From positions 558,001-622,000 of the forward strand of contig CBDCLG010000016.1 of NCBI GenBank assembly GCA_965218625.1: a stretch of DNA of 64,000 bases, given 5' to 3'. Position 1 is the stretch's first letter; every line of letters begins with the position of its first letter. Under the pieces are notes generated by a model. That model was not told the DNA's origin and made no database searches. It saw only the letters and a program-made list of their open reading frames with translations. The DNA comes from Bin5 sp965218625. Its GTDB lineage: Bacteria > Chloroflexota > Anaerolineae > Caldilineales > Caldilineaceae. This document shows positions 8,407 to 14,286 of the stretch, one piece after another. The position numbers and the translations under genes were made by a program.

Positions 8407-8412
8407 TACAAT
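8407..8412 (+). promoter_or_regulatory. putative -10 box of the first MNT/HEPN operon
   Basis: TACAAT lies 68 bases before the GTG of the MNT gene. The same box, in the same context (CAGATTCCGT before it), is at 9450-9455 before the second copy. No clear -35 box is seen. Confidence 0.4.
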
Positions 8413-8480
8413 ACCACTGAGATTGGCCTGTCCTGTCCAACAGTCCGAGTGGCAGTCACCGGCCGAGGGAGGAGGAAAGC

Positions 8481-8819
8481 GTGAGCAGAATTAGAGTCGA
8501 TAAAGAGACCATCCACGCCGTCGCCCAGCTGATAGCCGATCGATTTGACCCCGTACAGGTTATCCTCTTCGGCAGCCACGCCCGCGGCAACGCCGGCACG
8601 CACAGCGACGTCGACCTGCTCGTCGTCCTTGATTCCATGGACAATTGGCCCAAACGCGACAACCCGATTCGCGCTGCCATCGCCGAAGAATTCGTCCTGC
8701 CGGTCGACGTCCTCGTCACCACGCCCGAGCGCCTCGCCGCCCAGCGCGAAAACCCCTACTCCTTCGTCAACACCGCCCTCGAATCGCGAGAACTCCTCTA
8801 TGAGCGACCGGCCTCCTGA
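8481..8819 (+). CDS. MNT-domain nucleotidyltransferase (MntA-like antitoxin), copy 1
   Basis: This 112-residue minimal nucleotidyltransferase has the polymerase-beta signature GSHARG, ten residues on from GS to DVD (GSX10DXD), near residues 31-45. A downstream acidic VDVLV supplies a third carboxylate. In MntA-HepT (type VII) toxin-antitoxin pairs this enzyme AMPylates and so silences the HEPN toxin. It starts at GTG 8481 behind GGAGGAAA. It overlaps the HEPN gene by 20 bases, as expected for such pairs. Function is inferred from family and arrangement. Confidence 0.85.
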   Translation: MSRIRVDKETIHAVAQLIADRFDPVQVILFGSHARGNAGTHSDVDLLVVLDSMDNWPKRDNPIRAAIAEEFVLPVDVLVTTPERLAAQRENPYSFVNTALESRELLYERPAS

Positions 8820-9192
8820 ACGAGACTGGTTCGACAAGGCTGATGAAGACTTGGAAATAGCCCGCCGCGCGCTTGGCCCGCCCAAACCCCTCCCATGGGT
8901 GGCCTGCTTTCACGCGCAGCAGTGCGCGGAGAAGTATTTGAAAGGCTACTTGGTGTCACAAAGACTCGACTTTCTCCGGGTTCACGATCTTGTCTATCTC
9001 ACACAGAGATGCGCGGAGGTGCAGCCTGCCTTCGACCAGATAATGACTTCAGCCCGCATCCTCATGCGTTTTGGCGCCGCAATCCGTTACCCGATGGACA
9101 GCTTTGTGGAACCCGACGAGGAAGAAGCAGAACACGCGCTCAGCCACGCCGAAGAAGTCGCAGCATTCGTCAGACAAAGTCTGCAACTGTGA
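8800..9192 (+). CDS. HEPN-domain protein (HepT-like toxin), copy 1
   Basis: This 130-residue all-helical HEPN protein shows the family core ACFHAQQCAEKYLKGYLV near residue 40, then RVHDLVYL. HEPN partners of MNT enzymes are RNases or their relatives. The catalytic R-x(4-6)-H motif could be met by RLDFLRVH (R-x6-H), which copy 2 lacks because its first arginine is replaced (SIEFNRVH). It starts at ATG 8800 inside the MNT gene. The C-terminal SHAEEVAAFVRQSLQL is helical. Toxin role is inference. Confidence 0.8.
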   Translation: MSDRPPERDWFDKADEDLEIARRALGPPKPLPWVACFHAQQCAEKYLKGYLVSQRLDFLRVHDLVYLTQRCAEVQPAFDQIMTSARILMRFGAAIRYPMDSFVEPDEEEAEHALSHAEEVAAFVRQSLQL

Positions 9193-9196
9193 GTCC

Positions 9197-9418
9197 CGCT
9201 CCGACGCCGACTACATCCTCGACATCTTCCCTATCGTCCGCCGCCGAACGGGCCACCGCCTTCTGCACCGGCGATCAGCCCGACTCAGCCTGCACCGCCC
9301 CCGAACCGCCCGCAAACGCTACATCGGCGCCGTCCTCCCTACCGCATCCCATCAATGGTCCTCGCCTACGACAACGCGCCCGCCGCCGGCGACACCGCCA
9401 CCGACGTCCCCGCCTGTA
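9197..9418 (+). repeat. composite repeat block with methylase-tail motif, copy D
   Basis: Directly after the HEPN gene the sequence encodes SDADYILDIFPIVRR. About 100 bases matching the SRPBCC-tail block follow, and then IPSMVLAYDNAPAAGDTATDVP. The methylase tail is therefore split by the inserted block. The copy after the second HEPN gene (10240-10461) is nearly identical. Confidence 0.6.
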
Positions 9419-9449
9419 TGGCAAATTCCCTCAAGTCGGCAGATTCCGT

Positions 9450-9455
9450 TACAAT
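9450..9455 (+). promoter_or_regulatory. putative -10 box of the second MNT/HEPN operon
   Basis: TACAAT sits in the same sequence context and at about the same distance from the GTG as the box at 8407-8412. Its conservation between the units supports it as a promoter element. Confidence 0.4.
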
Positions 9456-9523
9456 AGCGCTGAGATTGGCCTGAATTGCCCAAGGAGCGGATTGGCAGTC
9501 ACCGGCCACAGGAGGAGGAAAGC

Positions 9524-9862
9524 GTGAGCAGAATTAGAGTCGATAAAGAGACCATCCACGCCGTCGCCCAGCTGATCGCCGATCGATTTGACCCCGTACA
9601 GGTTATCCTCTTCGGTAGCCACGCCCGCGGCAACGCCGGCACGCACAGCGACGTCGACCTGCTCGTCGTCCTTGATTCCATGGACAATTGGCCCAAGCGA
9701 GGCAACCCGATTCGCCGTGCGATTGGCGAAGAATTCATACTACCTGTCGACGTGCTTGTGAGCACGCCCGAACGACTGGCTGCACAGCACAACAATCCCT
9801 ATTCCTTTGTCAATACAGCCCTCGAATCAAAGGAAATCCTGTATGAGCGCTCAACCCCCTGA
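9524..9862 (+). CDS. MNT-domain nucleotidyltransferase (MntA-like antitoxin), copy 2
   Basis: This 112-residue paralogue of the gene at 8481 has the same start (GTG after GGAGGAGGAAAGC) and an intact GSHARG...DVD site. The first 60 residues are practically identical to copy 1. After NWPKR the two proteins diverge (for example RRAIGEEFILPVDVLVSTPERLAAQHNNPYS). It overlaps its HEPN partner by 20 bases. If each antitoxin is matched to its own toxin, the variable half is where the contact would be. Confidence 0.85.
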   Translation: MSRIRVDKETIHAVAQLIADRFDPVQVILFGSHARGNAGTHSDVDLLVVLDSMDNWPKRGNPIRRAIGEEFILPVDVLVSTPERLAAQHNNPYSFVNTALESKEILYERSTP

Positions 9863-10235
9863 ACAGGACTGGTTCGACAAGGCGGACGATGACTTGGAGG
9901 CAGCCCGCAGGCTGCTGGGTCCTCCAAAACCCCTGCCGTGGGTGGCTTGCTATCACGCCCAGCAATGTGCAGAAAAGTACCTCCAAGGCTACTTGGTCGC
10001 ACAGTCAATTGAGTTCAACCGAGTCCATGATCTCTTCTATCTGATGCAGGAATGCGCGCAGGTACAGCCGACGTTTTTGGAACTGCAAGACACCACAGAG
10101 ATTCTTGCGAAGTACGGAACTGGCCTGCGATATCCGATGGATGACTTCGTTGCTCCCGACGCGGACGAGGCCAGGGAGGCAGTCAGCCTCGCCGCAAAAG
10201 TCGCAGCATTCGTCAGACAAAGTCTGCATGTGTGA
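9843..10235 (+). CDS. HEPN-domain protein (HepT-like toxin), copy 2
   Basis: This 130-residue HEPN protein is the same length as copy 1 and is clearly homologous but diverged through most of its length. The core is ACYHAQQCAEKYLQGYLVAQ and the loop before the conserved histidine is IEFNRVHDLFYL. The last 15 residues (KVAAFVRQSLHV) return to near identity with copy 1. The R-x(4-6)-H ribonuclease motif is not evident here, so this copy may be a catalytically different or inactive form. Codon use is less C-rich than in copy 1. Confidence 0.8.
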   Translation: MSAQPPEQDWFDKADDDLEAARRLLGPPKPLPWVACYHAQQCAEKYLQGYLVAQSIEFNRVHDLFYLMQECAQVQPTFLELQDTTEILAKYGTGLRYPMDDFVAPDADEAREAVSLAAKVAAFVRQSLHV

Positions 10236-10239
10236 GTCC

Positions 10240-10461
10240 CGCTCCGACGCCGACTACATCCTCGACACCTTCCCTATCGTCCGCCGCCGAACGGACCACC
10301 GCCTTCTACACCGGCGATCAGCCCGACTCAGCCTGCACCGCCCCCGAACCGCCCGCAATCGCGACATCGCCGCCGTCCGCCCCTGCCGCATCCCATCAAT
10401 GGTCCTCGCCTACGACAACGCGCCCGCCGCCGGCGACACCGCCACCGACGTCCCCGTCTGA
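10240..10461 (+). repeat. composite repeat block with methylase-tail motif, copy E
   Basis: This copy reads DADYILDTFPIVRR, then the SRPBCC-tail block, then IPSMVLAYDNAPAAGDTATDVPV and a stop. It closes the second MNT/HEPN unit. The 256 bases up to 10717 contain no gene I can support. Confidence 0.6.
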
Positions 10462-10717
10462 ACGGCATACTTCATCAGAACCTTCAAGTCGCTAGAATAC
10501 GATTGAACCTTGTGCGGCTCCGGCAGGAACTCTTGGCGGAAACCCGTTGAAATCGCCTCTCTGGCAGACAGATTGCAGCATCATCGGCAACGAGCCTGTG
10601 GGGCCCAGTTTGAATCTGAGGAAGTCAACAGTGTTAGCGGCGGCGATTGCCCAGATAGATTGGAGATGTTAAACTTTCGCCTACCAGCAGCTAGACAGCT
10701 TTTGACTGGAATTTACC

Positions 10718-10996
10718 TTGCGGTTTTTCATTGTTCCCGATACTGGTGATCCTCACATAAATGCTCACAACATCGAAGAAAATGAAGTCGAAGATGTCCT
10801 GCTTGCCCATGGCGAAGACAGGCGAGGCCGAGGCAATTCACGCATCGCGATAGGCCGCACTCGGGGAGGGCGCTATCTGCGCGTAATCTACGTCCCTAAT
10901 CCGGACCCGGAGGAAGTCTTCGTCATTACAGCGTACGAACTCAGGGGCAAACAGCTTGCGGCTTTTCGAAGGCGGATGAGAAGGAGAGGAAGATGA
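10718..10996 (+). CDS. BrnT/DUF4258-like small protein, candidate toxin
   Basis: This 92-residue protein starts at TTG 10718, since a stop codon lies just upstream. The pattern PHINAHNIEENEVEDVL, then SRIAIGRTRGGRYLRVIYVP, then VFVITAYEL is a small alpha/beta RelE-like or DUF4258-like fold, seen in many toxin genes. The C-terminus is strongly basic (RRRMRRRGR), fitting an RNA-binding role. Its stop codon overlaps the start of the next gene (ATGA), a typical two-gene toxin-antitoxin layout. The family assignment is approximate. Confidence 0.6.
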   Translation: MRFFIVPDTGDPHINAHNIEENEVEDVLLAHGEDRRGRGNSRIAIGRTRGGRYLRVIYVPNPDPEEVFVITAYELRGKQLAAFRRRMRRRGR

Positions 10997-11193
10997 ACGA
11001 TCCCAACAAGTACCCCCCCGGCTGGGACTACGAGCGCGTCCAACGCCTTCTCCAACACTACGAGGCCCAAACCGACGAAGAGGCCATCGCCGAGGATGAA
11101 GCCGCCTTTGACGACCCATCCCTAACCGTCATGGCCATTCCCAACGAACTCGTTCCGGCCGTGAGAGCCCTCATCGCCGATCACAACAACTGA
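10993..11193 (+). CDS. small acidic partner protein, candidate antitoxin
   Basis: This 66-residue acidic protein starts at ATG 10993 behind GAGAGGAAG and overlaps the previous stop by four bases. The middle is rich in Glu and Asp (QTDEEAIAEDEAAFDD) and the end, NELVPAVRALIADHN, is helical. Such short acidic partners after a basic toxin-like protein often act as antitoxins. I do not recognise a named family. Confidence 0.6.
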   Translation: MNDPNKYPPGWDYERVQRLLQHYEAQTDEEAIAEDEAAFDDPSLTVMAIPNELVPAVRALIADHNN

Positions 11194-11266
11194 GTTGCCG
11201 CTCCTATTGTCACGTGCAACTCATGACGAGCAACTCAAAACTCAAAACTCAAGACTAGAAACTCCC

Positions 11267-11770
11267 ATGACCACCCAACCTACGCCCGCCGCCGCCCCCG
11301 ACCTCGCCGTAACCCAGTGGTTCAACACCGACGACAATCCCACCCTCGCCGCCCTCAGAGGCGAAGTCGTCGTCATCGAAGCCTTCCAGATGCTCTGCCC
11401 CGGCTGCGTCTCCCACGGCATCCCCCAGGCCCAGCGCATCCAGCAGAACTTCGGCGATGACCTCACCCTGCTCGGCATCCACACCGTCTTCGAGCACCAC
11501 GACGCCATGACACCGGTCTCCCTCGAAGCCTTCCTCCATGAATACCGCATCACCTTCCCCGTCGGCGTCGACCAGCACACGCCCGGCGAAAACACCCCCG
11601 TCACCATGGGCCGCTACCGCCTGCGCGGCACCCCCAGCCTCGTCATCATCGACCGCGCCGGCGATCTGCGCGTCAACGCCTTCGGCCAGGTCGAAGACCT
11701 CCCCCTCGGCGCCGCCCTCGCCCGCCTCATCGACCAGCCTCGCCCCCAACCCGAGACCGGCAGCTCTTAG
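11267..11770 (+). CDS. thioredoxin-fold redoxin (TlpA/AhpC-TSA like)
   Basis: This is a 167-residue protein with a thioredoxin fold. The segment VVVIEAFQMLCPGCVSHG carries a CxxC pair near residue 40. HTVFEHHDAMTP and RYRLRGTPSLVIIDRAG supply the cis-proline strand (GTPS). It resembles the redoxin domain of TlpA and peroxiredoxin-like proteins and probably reduces disulfides or peroxides in the cytoplasm, as no signal peptide is seen. The start at 11267 follows a run of direct CAAAACTC repeats. It is not obviously linked to the neighbouring toxin-like genes. Confidence 0.75.
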   Translation: MTTQPTPAAAPDLAVTQWFNTDDNPTLAALRGEVVVIEAFQMLCPGCVSHGIPQAQRIQQNFGDDLTLLGIHTVFEHHDAMTPVSLEAFLHEYRITFPVGVDQHTPGENTPVTMGRYRLRGTPSLVIIDRAGDLRVNAFGQVEDLPLGAALARLIDQPRPQPETGSS

Positions 11771-11818
11771 CCCGCGCAGGCCCGCGCTGTCCGACCACAC
11801 GCCAAAACAGATCTGTAG

Positions 11819-11824
11819 TATAAT
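11819..11824 (+). promoter_or_regulatory. -10 box before the first Uma2 gene
   Basis: A consensus TATAAT lies 35 bases before the start codon. The 60 bases around it (from CCACAC through GTTCCGCC) are almost identical to those before the second Uma2 gene, so the promoter was duplicated with the gene. Confidence 0.6.
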
Positions 11825-11858
11825 GCCCCTGACTCTTTCTAACCTGGGGGGTTCCGCC

Positions 11859-12416
11859 ATGACGCTCACAACCGAGAAACTCCTGACCGCCGACGATCTG
11901 CTCCGTCACGACAGCCAGGGCGTTCGCGGCGAACTCATACAGGGAGTACTTTGCAAGACTATGCCGACTGGACTTACGCATGGAGAAGTCGTGATGAACC
12001 TTGGAGGGGAGTTGAGGAGATTCACCAAGCCGCGTCGCCTGGGTCGTATTGTCGGCTCCGACTCCGGCATGTTGCTGGAGCGCAACCCCGATACCGTACG
12101 CGAGCCCGACATCGCCTTCATCTCCGCCCAAAAACTGCCCCTGGACGTCAGGCTCTCCGGCTATTTCGAGGGCGCTCCCGACCTCGCCGTCGAGGTCGTC
12201 TCGCCCAGCGACAGCCCCCCGGACGTCTACCACAAGGCCCGCATGTGGATCAGCTTCGGCGTGCCCCTCGTCTGGGTCGTCAATCCCGAAACCGGCACAA
12301 TCGAACTCCATCGACCCGGCCAGCCGCTCCTTACCCTGACAGAGGACGACACCCTCGACGGCGGCGAAATCCTGCCCGGCTTTACCTGTCCCGTTCGCGA
12401 AGTCTTCGACCTGTAA
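11859..12416 (+). CDS. Uma2 family endonuclease-like protein, copy 1
   Basis: This 185-residue protein is of the Uma2/DUF820 family, which has a PD-(D/E)xK restriction-endonuclease fold. Visible landmarks are MTLTTEKLLTADDLL at the start, RGELIQG, EPDIAFI (first acidic site), DLAVEVVSPSD (glutamate of the core) and KARMWISFGVPLVWVVNP. The end is FTCPVREVFDL. Uma2 genes are often present in many copies in cyanobacteria and Chloroflexota. Their substrate is unknown, though a role linked to mobile elements has been suggested. It has its own TATAAT promoter and is followed by a close copy. Confidence 0.85.
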   Translation: MTLTTEKLLTADDLLRHDSQGVRGELIQGVLCKTMPTGLTHGEVVMNLGGELRRFTKPRRLGRIVGSDSGMLLERNPDTVREPDIAFISAQKLPLDVRLSGYFEGAPDLAVEVVSPSDSPPDVYHKARMWISFGVPLVWVVNPETGTIELHRPGQPLLTLTEDDTLDGGEILPGFTCPVREVFDL

Positions 12417-12514
12417 GCAAGGACCCGCAACAAAGCCGAGTTGCCGTCCAGAATCCAGCAGCGCTGTCCGGTCCCTGCACGCCGCTCGACCACACACCAA
12501 AACAGATCTGTAGT

Positions 12515-12520
12515 ATAATG
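12515..12520 (+). promoter_or_regulatory. -10 box before the second Uma2 gene
   Basis: TATAAT lies within a sequence nearly identical to the promoter at 11819. It is intact although the gene behind it carries a stop codon. Confidence 0.6.
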
Positions 12521-12552
12521 CCCCTGACTCTTTCCGATCCGGGGGTTCCGCC

Positions 12553-13110
12553 ATGACACTCACAACCGAGAAACTCCTGACCGCCGACGACCTGCTCCAC
12601 TTAGATAGCCAGGGCGTTCGCGGCGAACTCATACGCGGGACGCTTTGTAAGACAATGCCGACCGGTGTAAGACACGGCTAGGTAGTCGTCAATCTGACGA
12701 TCCTGCTCGGCGGACTGATAAAGCCCCGCCGCCTTGGGTGGGTACTGGCCTCTGACGTGGGCTTTCTGCTCGAACGAGACCCCGATACGGTCCGTGAGCC
12801 GGATGTCGCATTCATCTCCGCCCGCAAACTTCCGCTAGACGCTGAGGTAACAGGCTACTTCGAGGGCGCTCCCGACCTCGCCGTCGAGGTCGTCTCGCCC
12901 AGCGACAGCCCCCAGGACGTCTACCACAAGGCCCGCATGTGGATCAGCTTCGGCGTGCCCCTCGTCTGGGTCGTCAACCCCGAAGCCGGCGCCATCGAAA
13001 TCCATCGTCCCGGCCAGCGGCTCCTTACGCTGACAGAGGACGACACCCTCGACGGCGGCGAAATCCTGCCCGGCTTCGTCAGTCCCGTCCGGGACATATT
13101 CGACCAGTAA
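12553..13110 (+). pseudogene. Uma2 family gene, copy 2, interrupted by an amber codon
   Basis: This gene has the same length as copy 1 (558 bases), with the reading frame kept throughout except for a TAG at codon 43 (12679-12681), where copy 1 has GAA. The ends are near identical to copy 1. The segment from codon 40 to 75 is diverged (VVVNLTILLGGLIKPRRLG). Translation could restart downstream, for example at GTG 12757, but this would lose the N-terminal part of the fold. It is either a young pseudogene or a readthrough gene, and the former is more likely. Confidence 0.75.
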
Positions 13111-13207
13111 TTGGAGAACGGCGGCCGTCCCTTGGTTCAAGCTGGAGGCCACCATCCTACCAACCAGGTGTCAATTCGAAACGACCAAAAGGATTGGAGG
13201 TGCTTGA

Positions 13208-13436
13208 ATGCGTCAGATAGTAATCTACCCGGGCGAAGATGGCTATTGGGTTGCGGAATGCCCTAGCCTGCCCGGTTGCATTAGTCAAGGCGATTCAAAG
13301 CCTGCCGCGATCGCAAACATCAGAGAAGCTATAGATCTCTACGTTTTCAGCACTGGAAGATGAAGGCTTACCTGCGCCTTCAGAACAGCTCAAGCAGGAT
13401 ATTGCCGCGTCTCACCAAGGACTCTCGGTTTCATAA
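13208..13436 (+). pseudogene. HicB-like antitoxin gene with a +1 frameshift
   Basis: The first frame reads MRQIVIYPGEDGYWVAECPS, then LPGCISQGDSKPAAIANIRE, the clear HicB partial RNase H fold. It stops at TGA 13361. One extra T near 13344 explains this: in the shifted frame the sequence continues as SALEDEGLPAPSEQLK to a stop at 13434-13436. A ribosome site (GGAGG) precedes the start. No HicA toxin gene is visible on either side, so this is an orphan, broken antitoxin. Confidence 0.75.
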
Positions 13437-13490
13437 TCGGTAAAGGGTCCATCCGCCACAATTTGCACTGCCGATTTCAACCCCCAGGAC

Positions 13491-13545
13491 TTGACAAATA
13501 GGCTGCCGAAAGCTATTGTATGGCTACGGTCATAACTACGGTCAT
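13491..13545 (+). promoter_or_regulatory. vapBC promoter with two direct-repeat operator sites
   Basis: TTGACA (13491-13496) and TATTGT (13514-13519) are 17 bases apart, a near-consensus promoter. Just behind it, CTACGGTCAT occurs twice (13524-13533 and 13536-13545) with a 12-base period. Since Phd/VapB antitoxins repress their own operons, these repeats are the natural operator candidate. Confidence 0.7.
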
Positions 13546-13566
13546 TTAGTTAAAGAGATCTGAAGA

Positions 13567-13797
13567 GTGGTTACCATTTCCAAGAGCAAACTGAAGGCAA
13601 ATATGCTTCGTATCTTCCGCGAAATCGAGGCCAGCGGAGAGCAGCTAGTCGTAACCGACCGCGGGCGCGCCGTTTTGCGTATCCAGCCGATATTCGAAAA
13701 GAAGCCCATCGAGGAGGTCTTCGGCGATGTCAGCGGCGGCGTTGTCTTCTTCGAAGACATGAATGCTCCGACCTTAGACGAATGGGAAGATGCTTAG
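13567..13797 (+). CDS. Phd/YefM-type antitoxin
   Basis: This 76-residue protein of the prevent-host-death fold has TISKSKLKANMLRIFREIEASGE, then LVVTDRGRAVLRIQP, the Phd N-terminal DNA-binding domain. An acidic tail (EDMNAPTLDEWEDA) binds the toxin. The start is the GTG at 13567. The stop codon shares one base with the toxin start. Repression of the promoter just upstream, through the CTACGGTCAT repeats, is expected from the family. Confidence 0.85.
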   Translation: MVTISKSKLKANMLRIFREIEASGEQLVVTDRGRAVLRIQPIFEKKPIEEVFGDVSGGVVFFEDMNAPTLDEWEDA

Positions 13798-14177
13798 TGA
13801 TTGTATTGGACACGGTAACCCTGTTATTCTGGATGTTTGAACGCGTACGGCTTTCCACTGTCGCTACACGGGCAATCGCCGAAGCAGATCGTATCGCCGT
13901 CAGCTCGATTTCGGTTTGGGAGATTGGGGTCAAAGTCAACAAGGGAAAACTATCGATTCCGCTCCCGGTGCCGGAGCTCGCCGGAAGACTGGAACACGTC
14001 GACCGCTTGGACCTGCTTGCTGTCGATCTTCGCACTTGGTTAAGAGTCCTGGATCTCGACTGGGAGCACCGCGATCCGGCAGATCGCACGATTGTAGCCA
14101 CCGCCGCGCTTCTCGCTTGCCCCTTGCTGACCCCAGACGCCAGAATCCAAGCGTTTTACAGGCAGTCCATCTGGTGA
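13797..14177 (+). CDS. vapC: VapC-type PIN ribonuclease toxin
   Basis: This 126-residue PIN-domain protein begins at GTG 13797, which overlaps the antitoxin stop by one base. The acidic PIN residues are visible in VLDTVTLLFW (first Asp), SVWEIGV (Glu) and HRDPADRTIVATA (Asp pair). VapC toxins cut tRNA or rRNA and are held in check by the antitoxin encoded just before. This pair looks intact, unlike most of its neighbours. Confidence 0.88.
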   Translation: MIVLDTVTLLFWMFERVRLSTVATRAIAEADRIAVSSISVWEIGVKVNKGKLSIPLPVPELAGRLEHVDRLDLLAVDLRTWLRVLDLDWEHRDPADRTIVATAALLACPLLTPDARIQAFYRQSIW

Positions 14178-14286
14178 AGTGCTGCAAGCTATTGGCAGCC
14201 CGTCCACTACTGCCGCCGGGCACACATCTGTTCCCAAGAATCGAATTCTTTCCGGATGTCACCAACTGCGGCAAAGGAACACAACC

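Larger units (their letters stand above)
8380..10461 (+). repeat. tandem duplication of a 1,043-bp MNT/HEPN module
   Basis: The two units run from about 8380 to 9418 and from about 9423 to 10461. The offset between the two GTG starts (8481 and 9524) is 1,043 bp. Promoter, leader and the first 180 bases of the MNT gene are almost identical. The last 40 bases of the HEPN gene and the 200 bases after it are also almost identical. In between, the DNA has diverged to roughly three-quarters identity by eye. A degraded start of a third unit follows at about 10462-10500 (AAGTCGCTAGAATACGATTG). Confidence 0.75.

Noticed and set aside
8205..10461. CRISPR-like array
   Set aside because: The repeats are long (about 170-220 bases), few, and separated by genes, not short repeats with spacers.
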